From the NCBI GenBank assembly GCA_025642075.2, contig JAODUO010000066.1, positions 587,501 to 651,500 on the forward strand: a stretch of 64,000 nt of DNA, given 5' to 3'. The notes beneath the pieces were generated by a model. That model saw only the letters and a list, made by a program, of their open reading frames with translations, did no database searches and was not told the DNA's origin. This DNA is from Ridgeia piscesae (taxonomy: Eukaryota; Annelida; Polychaeta; Sabellida; Siboglinidae). The position numbers were made by a program, and so were the translations under genes. Below, in pieces: positions 1-25,862 of the stretch; the stretch's first letter is position 1, and every line of letters begins with the position of its first letter.

Positions 1-11151
<11,151 letters not shown>

Positions 11152-11166
11152 TGAATCTATGAAACA
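11152..11166 (-). other. Probable 5' UTR segment with splice acceptor of gene A
   Basis: Just upstream of the start codon the minus strand reads TTTTCATTTACAG, a good splice acceptor, 15 bases before the first ATG. This suggests that the 5' UTR is split and that the promoter lies further away, at higher coordinates. No upstream non-coding exon or core promoter could be recognised. Confidence 0.4.
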
Positions 11167-12700
11167 CTGTAAATGAAAATGTTGTTGTCAAAACCTCGAC
11201 ATATTATGAACCCGGAACATTTCGCAATTGGATATTACGGTAACTTTAGGAGTTCTCGCTTCTCGTTCACGACCATTTTGTGAGCGACGAAGGGTGAAAT
11301 TGCATCAATCATAATTTACTTAACTTTAGTGTAGTTGCAATCGCTTGCGGAAGGGCTAGTAAAATTGTAGTGTATGAAATAATAATAACTGCGATTTAAT
11401 TTGAAGATATGAAATGAAGGCTGGTCGACTACACTAGACGCATCGTCAACCAACAACCAATGCGAGGGGTGAAAGACAAAATGCACAAGGCGCAGTGTTT
11501 AGTAAGTTCTAAAACCAACGTGTTATCACTCCTAACGTTTTGGGACATCCCCGCGCGCACACATAACCCAGGCAAACGTATGCGAGCAACCATGTGACAT
11601 ACTGCTGCACGTCCGGAGTCAGTTTTAACACGCCATACATGGTTTTCAACATCACTTCACATTCCTGCCACGCCTACGTCCACTGTGTATTCATAAAGTG
11701 GTTTATTGGAACATAACCTTTCATATCATGCTCATAAAACCTAATTGGGCTTTTGTCTTTCAGTTTGAGCTAACAAATCTAGTTATACTATTTCGCCATT
11801 GCGATGGTTGGCATACGGTCGCGGTAATTGGTTAGAGGTATTGGTTAATTAACATTTTACATTTGAGACATATGGACGGTTAAAGTTAGGGTTAGGCATA
11901 AAGTTAGGGAATATTCGTCTTCAAGGAGTTGGTCCATCTCGTCAGGTTACCGCACATCTACATGCAACTAACACAGGCAATACGATGTATGTTTCGTCAC
12001 ACCACGATCGTCGGTGGTCATTATTAGCGGGAAGTTAATTCATTGGGTATATGTGTGAAAATCCCAACTGCGCTGAACATCAGAGAGACGTGTTGGTAAA
12101 CTACACGGCGCCAGTTCAATGTATAATGTAGGTGCGGAATTTATGAACGACGAGTAAAAACATAAAAACCAAGCCAAGTCCCGATAACACTGTTGACCAT
12201 GTCCTGTCCCCAAATCCGGGACTGTTGATCCGTTTTCAAACATATTAATTGATAAATTGCTTCAAATTCATTATAGTAAAATAAAAAAAATTATAATTGC
12301 AACACACAGTAAAACAAGTTAAACATTACACAAAATATTCACATTCATACATTATCTTACATAGCTATTTATACTTTACAGAGCACTCTTAAGAATACAT
12401 TTAAATACATGAAATAGAAAGCGCTAATAAAATCACTATTAAAATAATATAACATTTGGAAATCCGAAGTCGGATAGGTAAATGTTAGCAGGCAGACACG
12501 GTAGCAGAAGCAAAAACCAGACAACATAAACTAGGACATGACAGGCACGGCTGCGAGTAGTACTGTCTGTGGCCGGTTGCGCTCAATGTTTAGTGCCGTT
12601 TGGCACAAGGAGACGAGTAGTTGAAATCCGATATCCGGGGCCACTACTGTCTATGGCAAAGAAGCCTTTCCTACAGCTCAGTGAACTATATCGAAGCGGA
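11167..12700. other. Upstream region of gene A, no gene seen
   Basis: Mixed-composition sequence that should hold the promoter and any 5' UTR exon of gene A. No TATA box, initiator or open frame could be supported. Confidence 0.4.
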
Positions 12701-12724
12701 ATGATATAAATCGCCGTAGTTTTG

Positions 12725-12835
12725 AAACGCCACCAATAAGATTTGAACCCGCTACTCTTGATTGAGAGGCTAATTGTCTAAAGTCAAATCACTACACCAC
12801 CAAACCCCGAAATAAACCACCACATAAACAGCACC
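12725..12835 (-). mobile_element. tRNA-like SINE head
   Basis: On the minus strand GGTGGTGTAGTGATTTGA resembles an A box, and GGGTTCAAATC about 45 bases later is a near-perfect B box. Between them an anticodon-arm-like segment is seen, but no acceptor-stem pairing or CCA. It is therefore a SINE rather than a tRNA gene. The adjoining 12840-13200 is unusually GC-rich and may be the SINE body. Confidence 0.5.
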
Positions 12836-13423
12836 GCAGCCCCAGCATCGAACTAACTAGACAGGCAGCCTCGAATGTTGACTGTGAAAGTGCCCCGCAT
12901 AGAGACACGTAGTCTCCATTCACTGTTCTTCGGCCGACTACCATGGCGGCCAGACAGCTGAATTGGTCATCAACTTAATGACCGACTCCAGTCACGCTCC
13001 GGTGCACTCCTTTACTCTGGGCCGCGCCAGGATCACTTGACCCCGCCACTTGGTGGAACAGTACACAGTTTAAGTTGTATTCAAAGCCACCCACCGGTGG
13101 CCCGCCCCCGTGTATCTAGGCCATGTTTCAACAGCGCCCCAGAGGTGTGGGTGTTGAGTGCCAACAAAGCCAGGTCAGGATCTGTGACTTTTATTTACCA
13201 GCCACCTCAGCTGTAATCGTTATTTATATCATACTAATATGTTTTGATTTACCGGGAACCGCTGATATAATTTTAATAATGACAGTCTGATAAAATGTGC
13301 ACAACAAATTGGACACGTGATCGATAATCTCAGTTCAATTAAATTCACAGTCATCTGTGTAGGACGTACACGAACTCGAAACAATGAATTATCCGCTTTG
13401 ATCTGACAATATTTGCACCAAAG

Positions 13424-13424
<1 letters not shown>

Positions 13425-13497
<73 letters not shown>
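13425..13497. repeat. TA microsatellite
   Basis: Pure TA run in intergenic DNA. Confidence 0.95.
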
Positions 13498-13500
<3 letters not shown>

Positions 13501-14188
13501 TTAATGACTATTAATGTCAACCTTACTGTTTAAGCAATTCAACCAAGCCAAACGAAATAAAAAATAAACAATACATTGCCTGGCGATTGCGGTAAGAATA
13601 ACTTCTAAGGTAAGTATCACATCCTGTTTACCTGACAAAAAGTAAGCTGTCATAGTAGGACAACGAGAGCTTTGAGTGAGAATATACATTTGGTAAAAGA
13701 AACACGTCAATTGTTTTAACAACAAAAACAATGGGAAATGCAATACAACATTAGCAATGTATTAAAATGAGAAATATATAATCGCAAACCGTGTTTTTCA
13801 TAACAAGGTTTGCTTTCGGGAAAATTCCCAAACACTGCTTGACAAGCACCTTCATTTGTTGAACGGAAATATTCGAAAAGCACGGTCACGTAAAACAATA
13901 ATATACGCACAATTTCATAAAGTACCACTGGATAATTTATTTTGCAGTGTTAAAATATCATGCAAACTACAAAATAAATTTTCGTATGGCTAATGAAAGC
14001 TCTCCTTTAATAATCGGCAAATCACTGTGGACTATGAGTACTGAACTGGAATGGCGAAATAAGACTACACTTTCCGTTGACGTCAGTTTGAGTATTTCGC
14101 AATGACAATTTAATAGGCACGTAAGTGTAATTCTATTTGTGGGATATTCTATGACGAATACAGATGTTTACCCCACAGTTCACAATGA

Positions 14189-14489
14189 GGTGCCCACGCG
14201 AGTGGTTCAATAGCGCAGTCGTGGAATGGTGGGTGTGAGTGTCCGCCGTGGTCACGTTGACCTCTAGCACCGCGGGTGATGTGGCCAAGGGTGGACGTCC
14301 CGATCAGACCAGTTCACGAGTCACACTTTCAAAAACTAGGTTCGATCTAACGGGAGGGAATCAAAGCTTCCGAGGAGAGTGATTGACACGTCAAGTCAAC
14401 CTCATGTGTGGCATGTGCGCTACGTAATTAAGCATTGAGATGACATTGCATCAGCCATGCGACAATTATTGTGATCACGTCAGTAAAAT
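14189..14489 (+). repeat. Dispersed repeat copy 1 (pair with 15983-16247)
   Basis: It shares two long blocks with the copy at 15983: one beginning CCCACGCGAGTGGTTCAA and running past GGTCACGTTGACCTCTAGCA, and one beginning TGATTGACACGTCAAGTCAA and running to CACGTCAGTAAAATA. This copy has about 40 extra bases between the blocks. It is probably a SINE or MITE; family unknown. Confidence 0.85.
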
Positions 14490-14848
14490 ACACATGGTAA
14501 AATGGGCATTGTGTAATTAAATATAACCCAGTTTTTCTTAAGACACGCGCGAAGCCGCACGGACCAGCGCTGCTGCAGCCCGACGAACCACGCACGCAAT
14601 CTAATCCCCGTAACAACTACATTACTGTGCCCGGCCAGGAGCCACCACAAGACGCCGCCAACCACGCCCACCCCCCAACCAGGACCACGCAGTGTCTCAG
14701 TCACACCCTACATTGTACCGTAGAAGTCCACTGTTCATTGTAATTTCGTGGACACCAGCATATCTTTAAGGTTCTTGTTCTTGGAAAAGTATGTATATAT
14801 GCATGCTTGCGTACATGCATGGACGTATGTATGTGTTTATGTATACAC

Positions 14849-14849
<1 letters not shown>

Positions 14850-14892
<43 letters not shown>

Positions 14893-14914
14893 GTACGTAC
14901 GTACGTGTATGTAA

Positions 14915-14981
<67 letters not shown>
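14850..14981. repeat. TA / ACGT compound microsatellite
   Basis: Two TA tracts flank a short ACGTACGTACGT palindromic stretch. Confidence 0.95.
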
Positions 14982-14982
<1 letters not shown>

Positions 14983-15616
14983 AGTATTAGTCCTTCACCC
15001 AGTAGGAATAGCATTGTACACGTTATGCTTCAGGGGCAGCCGGAGACAATGTGGGTTACATCTGGTTCACATTAGGACTGTTGACTGCACATTGTTGTGA
15101 CATACTCGTGAGCACTGGACCATGGTAGCAACACTTATTCACGGCGACCCGGCATGTGCTGCGGCGTAATTAACACTACAAGTTTGTTCACCATAATTAT
15201 CTGTGTCTGAGAGCATTCAATTATGTGAACCTTCTCATACTGCTTAGAGAGCATTCGTATTCTGCAACATTATTTCCACTTATATTCTAAGTAATTTTCC
15301 CCATGGTATCAACTCCACAAGTCCATCTTAAAAAAATGAATTTCTCATTTCATTTCAAAAATTCCGATTACAATGTTATTCTAAAATAACAGTGTATGAA
15401 TACAGCAACCATAGACATATCCAATGCCAAAATGTGTAAATTTTCAGATAAAATGATATAGCTTTCAAAAAGGTTAAAGTTACCTACATGCTTACCAATC
15501 CAGTAAGTTTTGCACCAACTACTTATAGGAAATATTTATTACAGTGTCTTGAAAATAAAATGTGTTTAGTGTTTTTGTGCTAACTAGAATGTATAGACTT
15601 GTGCGCTTATTCAATT

Positions 15617-15775
<159 letters not shown>

Positions 15776-15982
15776 ATATGACTTATATTATAGTTAATGT
15801 GTTATGTTGCAATATTAGTTGTGACATCACGTTATGTGTCACCGCGTGATAAACAGTAATTGTACTTGCAAATATGCTCATGAAAAAAGCTCATCACAAA
15901 TGTTCATCAAAAATGCTTATCCTTCGGATTGCGCTGCTGCCGACATATTTCTAACTAGAAGTCTTGATAAACAATTCACAAA

Positions 15983-16247
15983 GAGGCGCCCACGCGAGTG
16001 GTTCAAAGGCGCTGCCGTGGAATAGTGGGTGTGAGTGATCACCGTGGTCACGTTGACCTCTAGCACAGCGGGTGGTGTAGTCAATTGGCGGACGTTCCGA
16101 TCAGACCAGTTCACGAGTCACACAGACAAAGTGAGTGATTGACACGTCAAGTCAACCTCATGTGTGGCATGTGCGCTACGTAATTAAGCATTGAGGTGAC
16201 ATTGCATCACCCATGCGACAATTATTGTGATCACGTCAGTAAAATAA
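15983..16247 (+). repeat. Dispersed repeat copy 2 (pair with 14189-14489)
   Basis: Direct-oriented copy of the 14189 repeat, 1.8 kb away and clearly diverged (for example ATAGCGCAGTCGTGG against AAGGCGCTGCCGTGG). The central segment is shorter than in copy 1. Confidence 0.85.
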
Positions 16248-16249
16248 TG

Positions 16250-17060
16250 TCTTCAAGACGTTTGTGTACATGTTAGTGCCAGCACGTTGTGGACACCCCT
16301 GACTGCACATTGTCGCATTTCGTATCTCGCCTGAGTAATGTCAACAAATTGAAACGATTGCCCATTTATCAACCTGTGTGGTATGCCTGGTCGGGCTGAT
16401 TTCACAAACGGTGTAATCTATGCGCTTGTTTACAGCATAGGCGCAACAGGTAGACTGGGCGCATTCCGAAGACACGTGAGTCAGAGCCGCAGACAAACGG
16501 AATAGTATCTTTAAATCATGATTGGAAAAGCATCTCGAGTAACGAAACATGTTGTGGTTAATGGTTTTATAAACTCAACAAACAGCACTAACCTGTTCAA
16601 CATTTCCCGCTGCTACTGTTTTCCTCTACCGCTGACTGAGACGAGTACCGCTTTCAATGACTGCTGCAGCTCTTTGGGAACTACAGCCTGTGCAGCTGAT
16701 CTCGTAACCACGCACTGTTGAAGGGGTCACGTCTCCAGTCAGCCGTGTTAAGTCAGCCATGCGTGTCGCTAATAAATAAAAGTCCGCAATGTAATGGGGG
16801 CGATTCACCAAATGTTCCAAGTTATTATTATGCTGCAGCAACAACAACGATCGTATTAGATACTACGAATACATTACGTATGGTCAAACACGGCCAGTTG
16901 TCAATAGAGACGACCACAAGTCGACTACCTTCTGACATTTGAGCTATTTGTTTGCGCATTTTGATCACCAAACGTTCTTCAGTCTTTCACTCTTTCACCC
17001 CACTTTAACACCATGTTCGGAACATGTTAGTCCAAATATCCCCTCCAGTCTCACCCCGTT
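16250..17060. other. Intergenic, no gene seen
   Basis: Mixed sequence between the second dispersed repeat and the ATGT array. Short open frames show no domain or splice support. Confidence 0.5.
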
Positions 17061-17170
17061 CGTATGTATGTATGTATGTATGTGTATGTATGTATGTATG
17101 TATGTATGTATGTATGTATGTATGTATGTATGTATGTATGTATGTATGTATGTATGTGTGTAGTGTGCTG

Positions 17171-17201
<31 letters not shown>

Positions 17202-18370
17202 ATGATGTGTATGTATGCATGCATGCATGTATGTATGCATGCATGTGTATGTATGTATGTATGTGATGTGTAGTACGTATATGTACGTGTGTGTATGTAT
17301 GTGTGATGATGTGTATGTATGTATGTATGTATGTATGTATGTATGTATGTATGTATGTATGTATGTATGTATGTATGTATGTATGTATGTATGTATGTAT
17401 GTATGTATGTATGTATGTATGTATGTATGTATGTATGTATGTATGATGATGATGTAAGTACGTATGTATGTATGTATGATGTATGTATGTATGATGTATG
17501 TATGTATGTATGTATGTATGTATGTATGTATGTATGTATGTATGTATGTATGTATGTATGTATGTATGTATGTATGTATGTATGTATGTATGTATGTATG
17601 TATGTATGTATGTATGTATGTATGTATGTATGTATGTACTGTAGTACGTACGTGATGTATGTATGTATGTATGTATGTATGTATGTATGTATGTATGTAT
17701 GTGTGTATGTATGTATGTACGTATGTATGTATGTAGTGCATGTATGTATGTGATGTATTGTATGTGTAGCATGTGATGATGATGCATGATGATGTATGTA
17801 TGCATGTATGTATGATGATGTATGTATGATGTATGTATGTATATGTATGTATGTATGTATGTATGATGTATGTATGTATGTATGTATGTATGTATGTATG
17901 TATGTATGTATGTATGCATGTATGTATGTAGTATGTACATTGTATGTATGTATGATGTTATGTATGTATGTATGTATGTATGTATGTATGTATGTATGTA
18001 TGTATGTATGTATGTATGTATGAGTATGTGATAATGAGTATGCATGCATGCATGATGATGTACGTATGATGATGTATGTGCAAGTATGATGATGATATGT
18101 AGTATGTATGTATGTATGTATGTAGATGTATGTATGTAGTATAGTATGTATGTATGTATGTATGTATGTATGTATGTATGTATGTATGTATGTATGTATT
18201 GCATGTATGTATGTATGATGTATGTATGTATGTAGTATGACATGTATGTATTCATTATTATGGTAGTATTACGCTATTATAAATAACATGCTAATATGTA
18301 TATTATATAATGCATGTCTTACATAGTATCTTGATATTATTTATTATTTGTGTATGTATGTCATTAGTAA
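17061..18370. repeat. ATGT array unit 1 with SINE-like 3' flank
   Basis: About 1.2 kb of ATGT tetranucleotides with GATG, GCGT and GTGT variants, followed at about 18250 by a unique tail (TTATAAATAACATGCTAATA). The tail is repeated after the second array. Confidence 0.96.
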
Positions 18371-18649
18371 ATGTACCTTGTGTATGTATGTATGTATGTA
18401 TGAGTATGTATGTATGTATGTATATGCTGTATGTATGTGTGTATGTATGTATGTATGTATGTATGTATGTAGTAGTATGTATGTATGTATGTATGTATGT
18501 ATGATGTATGTATGTGATGTATGTGTTATTATGTATGTATGTATGTATGTATGTATGTATGTATGTATGTATGTATGTATGTATGTATGTATGTATGTAT
18601 GTATGTATGTATGTATGTATGTATGTATGTATATATGTATGTATGTATG

Positions 18650-18683
<34 letters not shown>

Positions 18684-18935
18684 TGTATGTATAATAGTAT
18701 GTATGTATGTATGTATGTATGTATGTATGTATGTATGTATGTATGTATGTATGTATGTATGTATGTATGCATGTATGTGTGTATGTGTATACATGTATGT
18801 ATTCATTTTTACTGGTAGATATATAGCGCTTTATAAATAAACATGCTAATTATTAATCATTATATAATTAGACACTGTTCTTACATAGTTTCTTTAATAT
18901 TAAGTTATTACCTTTGTGTTTGTTGTCATTTATAA
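18371..18935. repeat. ATGT array unit 2 with the same 3' flank
   Basis: About 430 bases of ATGT are followed by the same tail, better preserved here (AGCGCTTTATAAATAAACATGC). Array plus tail are thus duplicated in tandem, or two copies of one element lie side by side. Confidence 0.93.
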
Positions 18936-19100
18936 ATGTACCTTTATAATTTTATAAATCTATTTCGCCATTAACAACTTACTACTATTTACTGTTTATA
19001 GATCTTGAGATTGACCAACCCTGTTGTATTTGTCTTGTCGCGCCTCTCAGCTTGGTATCTAATAGAAGTTAACTTATTATTATTAGTAGTAGTAGTAGTA

Positions 19101-19498
<398 letters not shown>

Positions 19499-19499
19499 A

Positions 19500-21480
19500 A
19501 GTTAATAATGTCTTATCCATAATTGATAAAACGCATATTATAATAAATAAAAATATTTCTCTAATTCTAATACATTCAAATGGTGTGCAGAAACGAGTAA
19601 GAGCATCTTCAGAAGCACAATGATATCGACGGCTTGCATTTCCTCTCGATTATAGCGAGTTAACTCACTATACGTGTTGGTAAACAATGGACACTGAATT
19701 ATATTCGAGACGGTCAGTGTTTTGCCGCACACTAATTGCGCATTCGCACGTACAGTATGCGCTCTAATGCTCACGTTGTGTCTGTAGGATGAATACACCA
19801 GTTACACGCTCTTAATGTTCCCAGTGCCATCGCACATATATTGAATTGTCATTGTACAATGCTCTTATGACATTATACTGCCATAGTTTAAGGTTGGAAT
19901 CAAATAAATGTGCAGCTGTGGTACGGTTGTATGTTGATCTGAAACTTTACAAAATGTTTCTCCTAACTGTTGTCCCCAATAGCGTGCCAGTGAGAACAGG
20001 TGAATGTCAACATGTTTACAAAACAGAGTTAGCCAGGCAGTTAATTGAAACACGGCCAACGTGGTGGTACATACAATGTATTTGTAGCCACGGTCCGCTT
20101 TGTAACTTACATTGTTCGCATGGCTGAAACAGGGCGCCTGGGACACCCACTGACTACTTTCTCGTACATGCGCTTGGCTTCGTAATTTTACCCGGGCAAA
20201 CGAAGACAGTTACAGTTGAATAATCACGACGACGGTATCAACATTAAGACATCGTTGAATATTAACAAAGTGTCCATTTATCAGGAGATTCTGTTGTGGT
20301 TCTCACGCAATAAAAATTAACGTATTCCCTAATTCATAACGACTTAAATTAAAGTTCTACACTGCCGGCAAAGTAACACCACATATGCCCGGTACCGTCG
20401 TGTCGGTAGGCCGCGCCGAGCCCTGCTTAAGTTAGATCAAGTTACATTAACAAGCCAGATCTGCCACTTTTTTGGAATGGCAATCTGTATTTTTTACCTA
20501 TAATTCTGTAAGAATCTGTATAAATCTGTATCAGATAACGCGTATATTTATCGTCAATTTGTCGCGCGTACCATAACAGCACAGGAATACAACATATAAA
20601 GCGAACAAACACCCAATATAATTTAATAGCAACATTGTTTATAACCATGAAAAGAAAGCTGAACAAGTACTGAAAATTATTAATGGGACATCTTTCAGTT
20701 ATTAAAGGCCAAAGAACACCTACTATTAATGTAATAAAAGCTAAATTAACAATGTAGCAAAAGTGGAAAGAGAAACCTTTATACAACAAGTCCAACTAAT
20801 TCAGAACAATCTATTCTACTCTTGTTGTTCTGCAATGATTCAAGCAGTGCACTAACATAATCATTACCAATTTTAAAATATAATTTATCTGCTCAGTAAC
20901 TAATTAATTGAATAGAATAATTCTCCCAATATTTTTTTATTTAGCCTATAGTACTATAACTCGACTGTAATCCTACCCTGGGTGATGCAGATTTTAATTA
21001 CTAAAACATGTTTTGACATGCATTTTTCTATCTGTAATATGTTTTGCTGATGACTCTTGTCAAATATATATGAATGAGATCAAACCCATGTTGCCATTGG
21101 GTTGGATATTTACCAGATGCAAATGGAACATCGATTAACGCCGTGTTGTAAAAACCCACCCGTTTAATATTTCATGGTGTATACAATATAGCGTTATAAG
21201 TCTAGAAAGTATTACTTAACAGAGGTAAAAACCAGAGCACGGCCAACGCGGACAAAGACTCCGATGAATTCTAAAGACGTTAACCACACCCGAGGATTCC
21301 AATGGAAACCCATCCCGGACCACACCGACGGCGCTGCTCTTAATGGCCTTATTTTACCAGCGAGACACCCACACCGGACGCTACTGATTTATTGTACATT
21401 GACAAAATCCTAGCTTAAACAGTTTGGTCAAAAGCAAATCTAAGTTGAATTTGTATAGATTTGCAGGTGTTTCTCGATTA
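19500..21480. other. Intergenic, no gene seen
   Basis: Two kilobases with only short frames lacking domain similarity or splice sites. A GC-richer patch at 20360-20430 resembles other repeat fragments but could not be identified. Confidence 0.5.
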
Positions 21481-21529
21481 CGTGTTGGTGTTAAACTAGC
21501 GTCCTTGGACAAACCTTGGACCGGATTTG

Positions 21530-21990
21530 GTCAGTTACACATGCGCACAGATGCATACTGGTTAATGATCTGTTCACAATAAAAGGACAGAGCGTCGCTT
21601 TAATCGAGGAGATCGGGGAGATCGGGGACACCGGGGAGATCGGGAGCTGGCGAAGATGCTCGCGGTGTAGCCACATTTTGGCTTTTCAAATTAGAACATG
21701 AATATGAGACTGAAGCTCATATTACACCAAACTTTCAAAATTACCGGCACTTATTTATACTTATGCAGGAGCACTGGAGTGGACTGGCAACAGACACTCA
21801 GTGACTTCGACGTTACTAGTACTATGTAAAACTATATTGCCAACGCAATGTGTATCTTCTGAAGTATTGTGTACGAACGTGAACGTCACTATGTGAATAA
21901 AATATCCGAGATCGAACCTGAAACGAGCGTCTGTTACTTTACCCTGAATCGGGGGTTAAACCGATTCTGGCGAGCGCACACGACAAACAC
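21530..21990 (+). mobile_element. LTR-like remnant, copy 1
   Basis: It aligns in blocks with 29586-30035: CTGAAGCTCATATT, ATTGCCAACGCAAT, a GTGAATAAAAT polyadenylation-type signal, CGAACCTGAAACGAGCGT, and a shared end GATTCTGGCGAGCG. A polyadenylation signal about 100 bases before a conserved end suits a solo LTR. A CA microsatellite (21989-22071) begins at its end. Superfamily not determined. Confidence 0.5.
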
Positions 21991-21991
21991 A

Positions 21992-22072
<81 letters not shown>
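21989..22072. repeat. CA microsatellite
   Basis: CA tract starting at the conserved end of the LTR-like repeat. Confidence 0.95.
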
Positions 22073-22079
22073 ACCCTGC

Positions 22080-24370
22080 GAAGTACTTTACAGTGTGTCT
22101 TCACCTGTACTGAGCGATAATAGGAAACTTGTTAGGTACGGCGCTGTACTCGTATCAAACTTATAACTGGTGTCAGCAATAGGTCAAGCACATCTCCATT
22201 GTCAAGGCAACACAATACTTGATTGAGTTAAGCCCTGCTATTGTCTGTGAACTTGGATAACTGAAAGGATTAGCTACCTGTTGGGTCACGCTGACCGGTT
22301 ATTTGGGTCGGTTTGATGTCCTACTGTTTAGGCAATTTCAACGGAGGCGGGAGGGAAATAATGCAGTCATGTACTGCTGATAACGTCACTAATAACAACT
22401 AAAATAACACTTCGCCAATTTGGTGTTATTTTCGCCAAATAGCAAACTGTTTCGCCTATAGCGCAATTGGCGATTGGCAGCGCTAGCCTAGCTGAGATTG
22501 CACCATTCCCACCCGTTGAACCACCTGCCGCAGTTTTTCAGAACTAAAATTTACGAGCGCCGCATCTTTTGCACGCTAAAATAAATTAATATGTGGTTTA
22601 GTTCGTTCGTTTCGAATCGATTTATTCAGTCATTAACAATAAACAATTATTCCATTATATTGTATAGTTTTATGACACATACAAGGACATCGTGTAGTTA
22701 AAAATAATTTATCCACCAATCTAGGTAAAATCCATATAAAAATGGAGTATGGCAGTATCACTTAAATACGAACATGCATGACGGAAAGTAATTGTGTATT
22801 AATTAAAACTGACCATTGTTTCAAAGTTGTGGAAACAACCAAGAAAAATATTGTACGGCATATTCGGTTCTAAACAAATAGCAGTTAAAAAAAGCCATGC
22901 AGCTGGAATAAGTTCCACAAGGACGCATTTTCTGAAACTGTGTCCAGTAATTCTAAAATATTCAAATATCCGCGTCTTATACGTAATTAAATTATACTTA
23001 TGGGTGGTTGTGATCGTGAATGCTGTATTCTCTCATGTTCCGATACAAGTGAATAAAGTCCAACTTACTGAGGTGCAGGTATTATTCCAGCAGACATATT
23101 TAATCTCCAGATGTGTCCGTAGTTAAAAGACGCTAATACAAAGTATGTCAAAACACTGGCACACGTTGTACAAACACACATATACAACCTCACACCAGCA
23201 CACGTAGAATAAACATATGTAATAATTTTACATAACTCACAGACACATGTGGTACAAAGACACATACACAACCTCACACAGGCAAAGACGAGGATGTACA
23301 AACACAGGCATTCACACACAAGTGCGCCCGGCGCAGAAGATGTAAAATGTGAAAAATAATTTTAAATAGTCAAAATGTACAATGGTCACATATCCTGCAA
23401 ACGGTGTGTCCTTACGTTTGGACAATGGCTTTTCAAGCGTTTCATTCCTCTTTAATCCTAACCTATCATTTCGTCTCAGCCGCTCAGACTTATTGCTACC
23501 TATAAGCCAATTACTATTCCTGTATTGTGTACGCAGACATTGGAGGCGACACTATGCTACTTCTTTGTGACGTGTGGCGCCACCTACCGGACACAAATAT
23601 AACTAGTAACAGTCACCACCCCGCACACAAATACACACGCATGTCATATATTGATGCTATATCTAGCATCATCACGCGTGTCTACTGTCAGAAATATGTA
23701 AATGTTGCTGAAAAATGGAGTTGACTCCGGACAATATTCCAACAGGCAGATCCACGCAGAAGAATAATGTGCACAGTAGTTACACAAGAATATCATATTC
23801 GCCCGTCCGCCCGTCCTTGTAAATAATCATGCAACCTTTATATGACAACATGGTGTCAATGAATCAATCAAGGCGACATAGGTAACATTAATATTATAAA
23901 TAAAAACACGACAATCCCATCACCGTTTTATTTTTTTTCCGTTTTACACACTGATACATACATGTTGATCTACATTTCGTTTACTATGATAACTGACAAT
24001 AATGGGTAACTGACAACAACGAATTGTTTTACATTTTTGTAAGTTTCCATCGAAACAGTTACATCAGTTGTGAATAGATCTTATCACAAATATATGATGA
24101 ATTGTTTACATTTAAGCAGATTTTTAATCCGCCGCAGACAACGAAGGAGGCAATTTATTACATCGAAAGTGAAATTGAGATCCACTTTCAACCAGTTGCT
24201 AAGCATATTATCGTAAAAATGCTTTGATTCCAAAACCAGTAGCGAATATATTCTGGAGGTTATGTCAATGTCATACATCGTCATGTGGTTAATTAAAAGC
24301 TGATAAATGTAACACACAAACACACGCTGCTACGTATATATTAATCCATACAATGTTACGTACTGACATA
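22080..24370. other. Intergenic, no gene seen
   Basis: AT-rich with a degenerate ACACA-rich segment at 23150-23320, which contains two related half-repeats (CACAACCTCACAC-type). No supported coding region. Confidence 0.5.
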
Positions 24371-24384
24371 TATACATTGTTGTA

Positions 24385-24520
24385 CCTTAGCTCCCTTCAC
24401 AAACACATATTTCTTCGTCTCAGTATATTTAAGCCCACACTCGTATATAATATTTCATATCTGTAATCACACAACCACCATACGATGTAATACCTTATCC
24501 CTCTGTTTATATCAACTATC
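24385..24520 (+). repeat. Dispersed short repeat, copy 1
   Basis: It shares CCCTTCACAAACAC, a CAC-CGTATAT block and TAATCACACA-type sequence with 24950-25035. Its end (ACCTTATCCCTCTGTTTATA) is also seen near 25962. Confidence 0.65.
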
Positions 24521-24949
24521 AGTAACACATTAGATAAGCTTACACTTCAAATGACATATTAAAATGTACTGTAATATGACATTATCCCACTCTATGCGAT
24601 CAATAACTGAAGCGTTAGGCTAAACCAATTTGCAACGAAACGACTAAGCATAATAATTGTTGTTATCATAAAAAACAATTTGGCATGATCATTATTGTTA
24701 TCATATGTTTTGGCATGATAACGGAATGATTCCACGTAATAACCAATATATTCCACGTATGATGTTATTGTCATGCCATGTTCTGTGGTTAACTGCAACG
24801 CTGAAACATTAATATGTATCATTACGATGTTATAAAATCACAATTAGCTATTGTGTCCCGTGGTTGGACGAAGACGCTATCCTCTGCCAGATGGTGCCTT
24901 TCCAGTACAATGCAATATATTAATAACAAATAATATAATATGTTGATAC

Positions 24950-25035
24950 ACCTTAACACCCTTCACAAACACCTGTTTGTACATCTGAATATATGTAAAC
25001 TCACACACGTATATCATATTTGTTATCACACCACC
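24950..25035 (+). repeat. Dispersed short repeat, copy 2
   Basis: Diverged direct copy of 24385-24480. The missing end block appears 0.9 kb further on (TACCTTATTCCCCTGTTTAT at 25962). Confidence 0.65.
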
Positions 25036-25395
25036 TTCCATATCATCTATGTGCATAGAGCCGGCAAAACCATTTTTCCAGAAGAATTGCGCATTTTATG
25101 ATAACAGTGATACAGTGATGAGCAGTTCGTCTAAATCTTATTAAATTGCCTGACCGCCATTTTGTATAGAAGCCGCACAACATTTCTTTATCACCTCACG
25201 CAATTTTATCAAACATTAATCAGTTCCGGGAACTCGTTTAGGAGGGCTCAATAAACATACATGTCTCAACATTTTCACGTCTCCCTTCCATTTAACACGT
25301 CTGCCCACACTGCAAGAATCGGGATCTTGAGTCACCTCAGGACATATGACCGACCATTGGAAGACGTCATCCTCGTTTCGAGGGACTGCTGCTGA

Positions 25396-25862
<467 letters not shown>

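Noticed and set aside
12725..12835. Functional tRNA gene
   Set aside because: A and B boxes are present, but the acceptor stem does not pair and the arms are imperfect. It fits a tRNA-derived SINE.
17005..18255. A 416-residue frame made of HTYI repeats
   Set aside because: It is only the translation of the ATGT/ACAT array. There is no start context, domain or splice site, and several frames are open equally.
17061..18800. CRISPR-like array
   Set aside because: Simple tetranucleotide repeats without spacers, in an animal genome.
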